Assembly: GCA_016213425.1 (NCBI GenBank)
Contig: JACRAI010000101.1
Coordinates: 1 to 7,637, forward strand
Length of the DNA stretch: 7,637 nucleotides
Source of the DNA: an archaeon
Lineage (GTDB): Archaea > Nanobdellota > Nanobdellia > Woesearchaeales > ARS49
Reading direction: 5' to 3'
Shown here piece after piece: positions 1-4,921 of the stretch. The position numbers and the translations under genes were made by a program. Numbering within the stretch: the first letter of the stretch is position 1; every line of letters starts with the position of its first letter. The notes beneath the pieces were generated by a model, which saw only the letters and a program-made list of their open reading frames with translations, made no database searches and was not told where the DNA came from.

Positions 1-567
1 GGTTTTTTCGTTGTTTTGTTAGGTCTTGAAAGAAATAAAAAAAGAGAAGTAAAAAAGTATCAAATTGGTGTTTTTGATTCAGAATTTAGAGGGTTTTCTA
101 CTGAACCAGAGCTACTTTTTAGATCGGGAAGAGTTTCTGGAGGCCCCATATTTTTATGGGATAAAATGTATAAAGTTCATTTTCATCAAGCACAAAATGG
201 CAGTAATTCTTTCTTTTACGTAACTTTTGAAAGCAATACTGCTATTACTGATGAAACACATTTAATAGATTATTATTGTGGTTTATATTCAAGAATATTT
301 GAGGAAAATCCGGAGTTAAGGTCTCAATTTAATCTTCATGAAAGTGAAGATGTACAAGATTTCATTAAAGAAGTTTTTGGTACTGAAAAAGCCAAGTCTA
401 AAATACGTGAATTTGAAGAACAATATCTACGGACAACTTTAGTTATGCCTTCAGGAAGAATTAATCAACAATTATTCTCAAAAGAAAACCTAAGCAATTA
501 TACTTCAACACAAGATGATTTGGTACTTCCAAACCATAGAAATCGAGACTTAGCTAATACATACTAA
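1..567 (+). CDS. Unrecognised protein, 5'-partial, likely membrane-anchored
   Basis: The reading frame is open from the first base of the window. A TTG at position 16 could serve as a start, but the codons before it read GFFVV and lead straight into LLGLERNKKR. This looks like the end of a hydrophobic membrane segment followed by a positively charged cytoplasmic stretch (RNKKREVKK), so I treat the gene as cut by the window edge. About 170 soluble residues follow, with an aromatic- and beta-rich first half (FFYVTFES, HLIDYYCGLYSRIF), an acidic helical middle (ESEDVQDFIKEVFG) and a polar, probably disordered C-terminus. No catalytic motif or known family was recognised. The gene ends at a TAA inside a hairpin that probably terminates it, and it faces the ORF on the opposite strand. 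Function unknown. Confidence 0.6.
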   Translation, partial: GFFVVLLGLERNKKREVKKYQIGVFDSEFRGFSTEPELLFRSGRVSGGPIFLWDKMYKVHFHQAQNGSNSFFYVTFESNTAITDETHLIDYYCGLYSRIFEENPELRSQFNLHESEDVQDFIKEVFGTEKAKSKIREFEEQYLRTTLVMPSGRINQQLFSKENLSNYTSTQDDLVLPNHRNRDLANTY

Positions 568-596
568 CAAATAGCACCATTTATTTGTTTTTTCTT
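566..596 (+). terminator. Hairpin plus T-run after the first gene
   Basis: AACAAAT (566-572) and ATTTGTT (583-589) form a perfect 7-bp stem with a 10-base loop, followed directly by a T-rich run to about 596. The left arm includes the last two bases of the TAA stop codon. The form is that of an intrinsic or U-tract terminator for the + strand gene. The stem is A/T-rich and weak, so the T-run may be the functional part. Confidence 0.45.
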
Positions 597-614
597 GCAA
601 ATATCCTAAAATAG

Positions 615-1055
615 TCATTTAGATTGTTGTGTTTTTTGCTCGTAATAATTTAGTAAAACGTTTAATGCTTCTTCATATTTTTGTTGGAAGAATTCTTGGT
701 GTTCTAAACCTTTTTGTTCAGACAAGCTAAAAAATTTACCTTCTTCGTCCGACTCCCCACACTCATACTCACTATAACTGAGGCTTGCACCATTAACTCG
801 CCCATCTAAACCGTCGTCAAAAAACGAAAAGAGTGCCTCTTTTGCAGAATACGCAGTGTCATACATAAAGAATGCTAAGTCATATGACTTAGATTTACTA
901 TCCTGATTTGTGATATAAACCTGAGGGTTATACCCCCATCCTTCAATTACAAAAGCGTTATGAATACTGAAGTCTACTCCTTCCTCCCATGCCGAACTGC
1001 TAGTAGATTTATCCAAAATGTACGCTGTGACTCTTCTAGCTTTTCTAGCAAGCAC
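615..1055 (-). CDS. Unrecognised orphan ORF, possibly acquired or 5'-broken
   Basis: This 146-residue ORF has no family that I recognise. It is rich in Ser, Tyr, Phe and acidic residues, has an aromatic central part (VIEGWGYNPQVYITN, YDLAFFMYDTAYSAKEALFSFF) and ends in a Gln/Glu-rich helical tail. The only available start near the N-terminus is GTG at 1053-1055; there is no Shine-Dalgarno sequence in position, and the first in-frame Met is near the middle of the protein. The frame stays open upstream to a TAA at 1098-1100 (ALTSTPDNGTEYNEV), which could be the relic of a longer gene. A rough hand count of 661-1020 gives about 38% G+C against about 30-33% in neighbouring genes. Together these suggest a recent acquisition or a gene remnant. 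It lies 73 bases downstream of the metallopeptidase gene, in the same direction. Confidence 0.5.
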   Translation of the reverse strand: MLARKARRVTAYILDKSTSSSAWEEGVDFSIHNAFVIEGWGYNPQVYITNQDSKSKSYDLAFFMYDTAYSAKEALFSFFDDGLDGRVNGASLSYSEYECGESDEEGKFFSLSEQKGLEHQEFFQQKYEEALNVLLNYYEQKTQQSK

Positions 1056-1128
1056 CTCATTGTATTCAGTTCCATTATCAGGAGTTGATGTTAGTGCTTA
1101 AATTGGAGTGCTGTTCAGCGGGGGCTTG

Positions 1129-1854
1129 TTAGAATTCACATTTGTTATTGTTTTCTTTTAGCCAGTTTCTTTTTTCTTGATAATCTGGCATGATGTTTTC
1201 TACTATTTTCCAGAAGTTTTCTGAGTGGTTGTGTTCTATTAAGTGTGCTAGTTCGTGTATGATGACATAGTCTATTATTTCTTCAGGAGCGAATAGCAGT
1301 CTTGTTGATAGGTTTATGTTTTTGTCTCCTGAACAACTTCCCCAGATTGATTTTGTGTTTTTTAGGAATATATTCTTTATCTCTTTGTTAAAGTGTTTTT
1401 GGTTTATTTCATGGACTTTTCGTGTTATCCAAGAATATTTCTTTTGTGCAATGCACCTGCTTAATAATGTAGATATGTGTTTTTGCTGTATTTCTTTAGA
1501 AAGATTTGAAGAAATTGTTAGGTGAATATCCTTTTCCATTATTCTTGCAGAACTGCTTGCTCTGTCTTTGAATTCAATACTAAGTTGGTATTCATCATTA
1601 TTGACTTTTAGCAAATCTCCATTTTGATAGTTTTTTTGTGATTTTGTTCGATGTTTCTCAGGATTCTCTAGAATTTTCTTTAAAGCCCAATTTTTCATTT
1701 CAATCAACTTTTTGAATTGTTCTTCACGAGTTAAAGAAAGAGGAATTCTGATATTTACTGATTTACCTATAGAAACACTACAATCACGTCTATTTTCATA
1801 AAAAACATTCACTAAATACTCTGCGCCATTAATATCTAAAGTAGCAGTTCTCAT
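1129..1854 (-). CDS. YgjP/DUF45-type zinc metallopeptidase
   Basis: This is a predicted zinc-dependent peptidase of the YgjP-like (DUF45, M48/SprT-like) family. The C-terminal half carries the signature: WGSCS at residues 171-175, the zincin motif HELAH at 200-204 (H200 and H204 as zinc ligands, E201 as catalytic base), a nearby NHS (H210) that is the likely third ligand, and the typical tail FW...MPDY....WL at about 214-232. The basic N-terminal half resembles the family's usual strand-rich entry region. The length of 241 residues is normal. The ATG overlaps the TGA of the zinc-ribbon gene as ATGA, with no Shine-Dalgarno sequence, so translation is probably coupled. It is the last gene of a three-gene operon. 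The family is often described as uncharacterised or associated with restriction loci; the substrate is unknown here. Confidence 0.88.
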   Translation of the reverse strand: MRTATLDINGAEYLVNVFYENRRDCSVSIGKSVNIRIPLSLTREEQFKKLIEMKNWALKKILENPEKHRTKSQKNYQNGDLLKVNNDEYQLSIEFKDRASSSARIMEKDIHLTISSNLSKEIQQKHISTLLSRCIAQKKYSWITRKVHEINQKHFNKEIKNIFLKNTKSIWGSCSGDKNINLSTRLLFAPEEIIDYVIIHELAHLIEHNHSENFWKIVENIMPDYQEKRNWLKENNNKCEF

Positions 1855-2087
1855 GCATCGTCAACGTGAAATTTTTCATTGAAACATTGATCACACAGTT
1901 CTGCGTGCCAGTCTTTGTTGTGAGCTGAAATTTTTCTATTACATTTTTTGCAGTTATAGTTCATTTCTTCATCATGTTTCATATGGAACGTTCTCAGTTT
2001 AGTCTTAATGTCTTCAGTTCCTAATGTTTCCATAAAACTGCCTTCTTCCCAGAGGTCTTGTTCTAAATCTATGTTTTTATTCTTCAT
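1851..2087 (-). CDS. Small four-cysteine zinc-ribbon protein
   Basis: This is a 78-residue protein. The first 40 residues are acidic and probably helical or flexible (DLEQDLWEEG, GTEDIKTKLRTFHMKHDEEM). They are followed by a compact zinc ribbon with C46-x2-C49 and C65-x2-C68, and histidines between the pairs. The knuckle pattern indicates a structural zinc site for nucleic-acid or protein binding; there is no enzyme motif. Its ATG lies inside the 3' end of the TPR gene (11-base overlap) and its TGA overlaps the ATG of the metallopeptidase gene, so it is embedded in a translationally coupled trio. It may be an adaptor between the TPR protein and the peptidase, but that rests on gene order only. 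Confidence 0.75.
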   Translation of the reverse strand: MKNKNIDLEQDLWEEGSFMETLGTEDIKTKLRTFHMKHDEEMNYNCKKCNRKISAHNKDWHAELCDQCFNEKFHVDDA

Positions 2088-3057
2088 TGTATTTCCAAAA
2101 GTTGTGTTTCTTGTTTTGCTCTTCTAGAAGTTTTTCTTCTTTTTCATTATTGTTTTTGTATTCTTCCATTTTTTTCCAAGAGATTTCTGCATATAACGCC
2201 GCTACAAGATATCTTGCACCTTGATTATCATTTTTATTAAGTTGTATTAATAGTTTGAACATTTCTAATGCTCTTTCGTTACTTCCTTCTCTCCACAGAG
2301 CTAAACCGTAATATTGTATGGCACGCAGATATTGTCTGTTTTCCATTATTCCCCAGTTTATTTCAGTAGGCCATTTGTTGTTAAAATGTTTTTGTGTTAA
2401 TTCATACGCTTTCTGATACCACTCTTTTGCTTTAGTTAGGTTATCCCACCAATAAACAGTGCCCATTCCGTTGCAAGCATCTACAAATTCCTCATCAATT
2501 TCTATCGTTTTCTTAAAATAATATGCTGCTTTCTTTCGATTGCCTGCATCTAAACATTCCATTCCATCAAAATAATAATCCATTTTATCTTTCTTAAGAG
2601 GCATAAACTGCAATCCTTCACTCATTGCAGTATCTTTATCTACAATTAAGCCATTTTCTAACATTGCGAACTCATTCATAGGATTGCTTTCAGCAACCTC
2701 TTTCCTACAATATCGGTGATCAAAATCTTTAATTTTAAGCAATCTGCGAATTTCTCGGCTATTATTTGCAATAGTTTTAGCTTTAACATTGAATAATTCT
2801 GCTAAACCTTTTTGAGTCCAATGCTCAATACCAGTTTCCCATAAAAAATTACTTGAAGAATACTGCCACAAAACTGCCGCAGCCAAAACTTCAGAAGAAG
2901 AATTAGTTTTACCATTTCTTTTCTTCCAATAAGCTTCCCACAATTTCAAAACAAGCTTAGAATCTTGCTCATCCAAAGATAACAAATCTTTCTTACTCAA
3001 CAACAAGTCAGTCACCTTTTCAAATTTTTCCTCACCTATTTTTATCACCAAAAACAT
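2077..3057 (-). CDS. TPR protein with N-terminal HTH-like domain
   Basis: This 326-residue protein appears to have two parts. Residues about 53-110 form a helical domain (EVLAAAVLWQYSSSNFLW, then WTQKGLAELFNV followed by KAKTIANNSREIRRLLKI). It resembles the cyclin/TFIIB-like helix-turn-helix domain found with SEC-C or TPR proteins (DUF6398-like); this assignment is from memory and tentative. Residues about 160-295 contain tetratricopeptide-like helices, for example YYFDGMECLDAGNRKKAAYYFKKT, followed by NGMGTVYWWDNLTKAKEWYQKA and ALWREGSNERALEMFKLL. The C-terminus is a Lys/Glu/Asn-rich charged helix. No membrane segment or signal peptide is present. It leads the operon with the zinc ribbon and metallopeptidase. 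A role as a sensor or scaffold, possibly DNA-binding, is inference. Confidence 0.78.
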   Translation of the reverse strand: MFLVIKIGEEKFEKVTDLLLSKKDLLSLDEQDSKLVLKLWEAYWKKRNGKTNSSSEVLAAAVLWQYSSSNFLWETGIEHWTQKGLAELFNVKAKTIANNSREIRRLLKIKDFDHRYCRKEVAESNPMNEFAMLENGLIVDKDTAMSEGLQFMPLKKDKMDYYFDGMECLDAGNRKKAAYYFKKTIEIDEEFVDACNGMGTVYWWDNLTKAKEWYQKAYELTQKHFNNKWPTEINWGIMENRQYLRAIQYYGLALWREGSNERALEMFKLLIQLNKNDNQGARYLVAALYAEISWKKMEEYKNNNEKEEKLLEEQNKKHNFWKYNEE

Positions 3058-3083
3058 TAGAAACCACGTTTAATTAAAAACAT
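3057..3083 (-). other. Possible eight-codon leader ORF before the TPR gene
   Basis: An ATG at 3083-3081 opens the peptide MFLIKRGF. It is closed by a TAA whose last base is the first base of the TPR gene's ATG (TAATG). The arrangement would allow termination-reinitiation coupling. The peptide resembles the start of the TPR protein (MFLVIKIGE), so it could also be chance or a decayed alternative start. Confidence 0.25.
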
Positions 3084-3093
3084 TTTGATTTTG

Positions 3094-3133
3094 CTAACGC
3101 ACAAAGTTAGAAAATAAAAAGAAGATTTAAATA
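3094..3133 (-). promoter_or_regulatory. Putative promoter and leader hairpin of the TPR operon; box usable in both directions
   Basis: ATTTAAAT at 3125-3132 is a self-complementary TATA-like box. Read on the minus strand it would start a transcript near 3103, giving a leader of about 45 bases for the TPR gene. The flanking TTTAAATA at 3126-3133 also reads as a TATA box on the plus strand. CTAAC (3094-3098) and GTTAG (3106-3110) form a 5-bp inverted repeat at the predicted minus-strand start, which could be an operator half-site pair or a leader hairpin. Confidence 0.35.
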
Positions 3134-3220
3134 GAAGTTAAAATTAAATTATTTTAACAAACAAAAGCTTTAGAAGAAAAAAGTCAGAAACACATTGTGC
3201 GTTGAAAACGTGCCTTTTTT

Positions 3221-3329
3221 AATGCCGAAAAGTTTAGCACAACGAATTCGGCACGAGACCTAAACTCCTTGATTTCTTTGCGTAAAAGGGCAGTTGCCAC
3301 TAAAAAGTGGTGAAATGCCGAAAGATTTA
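3221..3329. repeat. Imperfect 16-bp direct repeat
   Basis: AATGCCGAAAAGTTTA at 3221-3236 and AATGCCGAAAGATTTA at 3314-3329 match at 14 of 16 positions and lie 93 bases apart. Each copy contributes its TGCC to a separate predicted helix. The second copy runs into TATATA, so CCGAAAGATTTATATA also reads as a BRE/TATA-like promoter pointing right, antisense to the next gene. Confidence 0.6.
3289..3319 (+). other. Strong stem-loop with AAAA tetraloop
   Basis: GGCA (3289-3292) pairs with TGCC (3316-3319). After a 1x2 internal loop, TTGCCACT (3294-3301) pairs with AGTGGTGA (3306-3313), including two G-U pairs when read as RNA, and closes an AAAA loop. Twelve base pairs in 31 bases is well above expectation for AT-rich spacer. 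The G-U pairs are on the plus-strand reading. Confidence 0.55.
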
Positions 3330-3346
3330 TATATTTAGTGTAAACA

Positions 3347-3372
3347 AGTCATCAAATGACTATTTTATTTTT
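3347..3372 (+). terminator. Terminator-like hairpin and T-rich tail
   Basis: AGTCAT (3347-3352) and ATGACT (3356-3361) form a 6-bp stem with a CAA loop. On the plus strand a T-rich tail (ATTTTATTTTT) follows directly, running into the 3' end of the opposing gene. On the minus strand no comparable T-run follows the hairpin. It therefore suits the end of a plus-strand RNA better than the GNAT-like gene. Confidence 0.45.
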
Positions 3373-4165
3373 CTTCCTTTAATATTGGAATATATATCTC
3401 TCCATCTTTAATTACTTGTCCTGGAGGAATTATGTAGAACTCGGCAGTTTTTTGTTCTATTTCTTCTTGCATTTTTTGTTTTGTTTCTAAATCATTAGCA
3501 TTTAACAAACAGGAAGGTTGTTCAAAACAAGGATTTCCTTTTAATGCATTTTCCAAATTATCTTGATCTACTTTGTGTTGATATACAAAAGTCATTTCTG
3601 GAATACTATGCGCAGATGTTATTGCTGATAAAATCTTCAAATGACTTATTTTTGTATGAATTTTAACAGATTTATTATTATACTGTGCAATGCCAATCAA
3701 CTCTTTGGCTTGGAATATCTTAAGTCCTAATATTTTAGTTACTAATCCTAAACCTTTACCTTGTTCGATCGCTGCTAAAGAGTGGCTTATCCACAATCCT
3801 TTTTTTGTGGAAGGAATCGCACAATACATCGTTATTGGAACAAGACCTGAATAATCTTTAGGAATGCTGAATTCTTCTTTTATTTTACTATCAAGTGAAT
3901 CTGCTTTTTTAGCTAAACCTATAAAAGCGCTTGGAAGCATTCCACAATCTAAAGCAACCCATTTTTCCATTCCGAGATTTTTATCTCCATAACTCAACCC
4001 ATCTAATTGCACTAATAAATCTGTGAATGTCTTGTTGGAAGTTAAAAGAGGATTTATGTAACGTACAGGCAGGCCGAAAGGACTCATTTCAAAATTCTCC
4101 ATATTTTCTTGACTGCCTAAAATGTACAATACATAATTGCTCTTTATTTCATTTATTAAGCTCAT
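3365..4165 (-). CDS. Conserved-looking protein with GNAT-like motif
   Basis: This is a 266-residue soluble protein that I cannot assign firmly. The central part fits an acetyltransferase (GNAT) core. A strand-like segment (GLWISHSLAAI) is followed by Q135-G-K-G-L-G140, which matches the family's Q-x-x-G-x-G acetyl-CoA pyrophosphate-binding pattern, then a helix (LVTKILGLKIF). Later N163 (YNNKSVKIHTKISHLKI) and a terminal strand (EMTFVYQHKV) stand where GNAT enzymes often have an Asn and the final strands. The N-terminal half contains KWVALDCGMLPSAFIGLAKKA, and the last 60 residues are a helical extension. The ATG at 4165 is supported by a TATA box about 27 bases upstream and no Shine-Dalgarno sequence. 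It is divergent from the HTH-ACT gene. The real fold could differ, and the substrate is unknown. Confidence 0.6.
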   Translation of the reverse strand: MSLINEIKSNYVLYILGSQENMENFEMSPFGLPVRYINPLLTSNKTFTDLLVQLDGLSYGDKNLGMEKWVALDCGMLPSAFIGLAKKADSLDSKIKEEFSIPKDYSGLVPITMYCAIPSTKKGLWISHSLAAIEQGKGLGLVTKILGLKIFQAKELIGIAQYNNKSVKIHTKISHLKILSAITSAHSIPEMTFVYQHKVDQDNLENALKGNPCFEQPSCLLNANDLETKQKMQEEIEQKTAEFYIIPPGQVIKDGEIYIPILKEEK

Positions 4166-4186
4166 AATAGTTTGGTTTTCAACTAA

Positions 4187-4200
4187 TTTTTATATTTGGT
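4187..4200 (-). promoter_or_regulatory. TATA box of the GNAT-like gene, leaderless
   Basis: Read on the minus strand, ACCAAATATAAAAA spans 4200-4187. The AATATAAA core is centred about 27 bases before the ATG at 4165. That spacing predicts transcription starting at or next to the start codon, as in leaderless archaeal mRNAs, and no ribosome-binding site is visible. Confidence 0.55.
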
Positions 4201-4219
4201 GACTGAAATACAACTTTTG

Positions 4220-4248
4220 GAACAAATTTGTTCTAAATAGAACAATTT
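4220..4248. promoter_or_regulatory. Candidate operator: palindrome plus third half-site
   Basis: GAACAAATTTGTTC at 4220-4233 is a perfect 14-bp palindrome. After TAAATA comes GAACAATTT (4240-4248), so TTGTTC (4228-4233) and GAACAA (4240-4245) form a second inverted repeat with a six-base spacer. The three alternating half-sites lie between two divergent leaderless promoters, immediately upstream of the TATA box of the HTH-ACT gene. This suits a dimeric regulator controlling both genes. The HTH-ACT protein itself is the obvious candidate, but that is inference. Confidence 0.55.
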
Positions 4249-4255
4249 AGTAAAA

Positions 4256-4263
4256 TTTAAATA
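4256..4263 (+). promoter_or_regulatory. TATA box of the HTH-ACT gene, leaderless
   Basis: TTTAAATA is centred 26 bases before the ATG at 4286, preceded by the A-rich TAAAA. This is the canonical archaeal TATA-to-start distance, so the mRNA probably begins at the start codon. It supports both the start choice and the archaeal assignment. Confidence 0.65.
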
Positions 4264-4285
4264 TCGGATGTGTTAAATTAATCAT

Positions 4286-4921
4286 ATGACTACAACAACG
4301 GAACAAACACAAGACTACATCAAAGAACATCCCGACATAAAAAGCTGCTTAAAGAAAGGGATTATCAATTATTCTTCACTAGCTCGACTTATATCTAAAG
4401 AAATAAATATAGACAAAAAAACTTCTAAAGAAGCAATCTTGATTGCTGCAAGGAGATTCAGAGAAAAACTAAAAAAAGATTTTAGTTATGAACAAGAGAT
4501 AAGAAAACTTCTAGCTCAATCTGAATTAGAGATTAAAAATAAAATTGTGGTGTTTATTCTAAATAAGAGCGTAAATTTTGATTCAATGCAAGAATTACAT
4601 AATATTATACAGAAAGAATATGGTGTGTTTTACTTCATAGAAGGTTCTGATATTTATACACTAATCACACAAGAGAAGTATGCATTACAAGTTGAAAAGA
4701 AATTTAGCAATAAAGTTTTGCAGAAAAATAAAGATCTAGCATTAATTAACTTCAAAAGTTCTAAAGAAATAGAAAAAACAAGAGGGGTTATTTCTTACTT
4801 AACATCTTTATTCAACGAAAATGGAGTTAATATCTTAGAATTATTATCTTGCTGGACTGACACTTTGTTTGTTATTTCTTCAAAAGATGTTAATAAAGCT
4901 TTAAATTTCTTAAAGTTTTAA
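4286..4921 (+). CDS. HTH-ACT domain protein, putative amino-acid-responsive regulator
   Basis: This 211-residue protein has a helical, probably winged-helix N-terminus (residues about 8-66: YIKEHPDIKSCLKKGIINYS, then SLARLISKEI and AILIAARRFREKLKK). A linker and an ACT-like region follow (about 84-150, IKNKIVVFILNKSVNF), then a clear ACT domain at about 150-211. There, the segment TRGVISYLTSLFNENGVNIL followed by ELLSCWTDTLFVI matches the ACT fold of aspartokinases, in which paired domains bind amino acids. No kinase domain is present. Proteins of this build are, as I recall, common in DPANN and other archaea and largely uncharacterised. The ATG is fixed by a TATA box 26 bases upstream. An adjacent palindrome suggests autoregulation and control of the divergent gene. 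The 3' end overlaps the deacylase gene tail to tail by 12 bases. Confidence 0.8.
   Translation: MTTTTEQTQDYIKEHPDIKSCLKKGIINYSSLARLISKEINIDKKTSKEAILIAARRFREKLKKDFSYEQEIRKLLAQSELEIKNKIVVFILNKSVNFDSMQELHNIIQKEYGVFYFIEGSDIYTLITQEKYALQVEKKFSNKVLQKNKDLALINFKSSKEIEKTRGVISYLTSLFNENGVNILELLSCWTDTLFVISSKDVNKALNFLKF

Larger units (their letters stand above)
3155..3372 (+). ncRNA. Candidate structured RNA in the gene-free interval
   Basis: The 307-base interval 3058-3364 holds no convincing protein gene, but 3190-3330 is richer in G+C than its flanks and dense in inverted repeats. TGCCGAA (3223-3229) pairs with TTCGGCA (3247-3253), and AGTTTAG (3231-3237) pairs with CTAAACT (3260-3266). These two 7-bp helices interleave and could form an H-type pseudoknot. 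A stem-loop at 3289-3319 and a terminator-like hairpin at 3347-3361 follow. The TATA-like box at 3126-3133 predicts a plus-strand start near 3155, giving an RNA of about 200-220 bases. The one-base crossing loop is geometrically easier on the plus strand. I recognise no known family (not tRNA, RNase P, SRP or C/D box). Boundaries and strand are inferred; a minus-strand transcript or a DNA-level role is possible. Confidence 0.35.

Noticed and set aside
16..567. Complete gene starting at the TTG at position 16
   Set aside because: The frame is open to the window edge and the preceding codons continue a hydrophobic segment, so a truncated longer protein is more likely.
1095..1136. Integron attC-like look of the spacer (minus-strand CTAACAAGC, plus-strand GTTAG)
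   Set aside because: The matching outer core at the other end and the paired inner arms of an attC site are absent, and no integrase is visible. The resemblance is limited to a few bases.
1316..1525. 69-residue ORF on the plus strand
   Set aside because: It lies entirely antisense to the conserved metallopeptidase, including its zincin region, and its Phe/Cys/Leu-rich translation is what reversed AT-rich coding sequence gives.
3345..3362. Box C-like TGATGA on the minus strand, suggesting a C/D box guide RNA
   Set aside because: There is no box D at the right distance and no C'/D' pair. The motif is explained by the palindromic hairpin AGTCAT-CAA-ATGACT.
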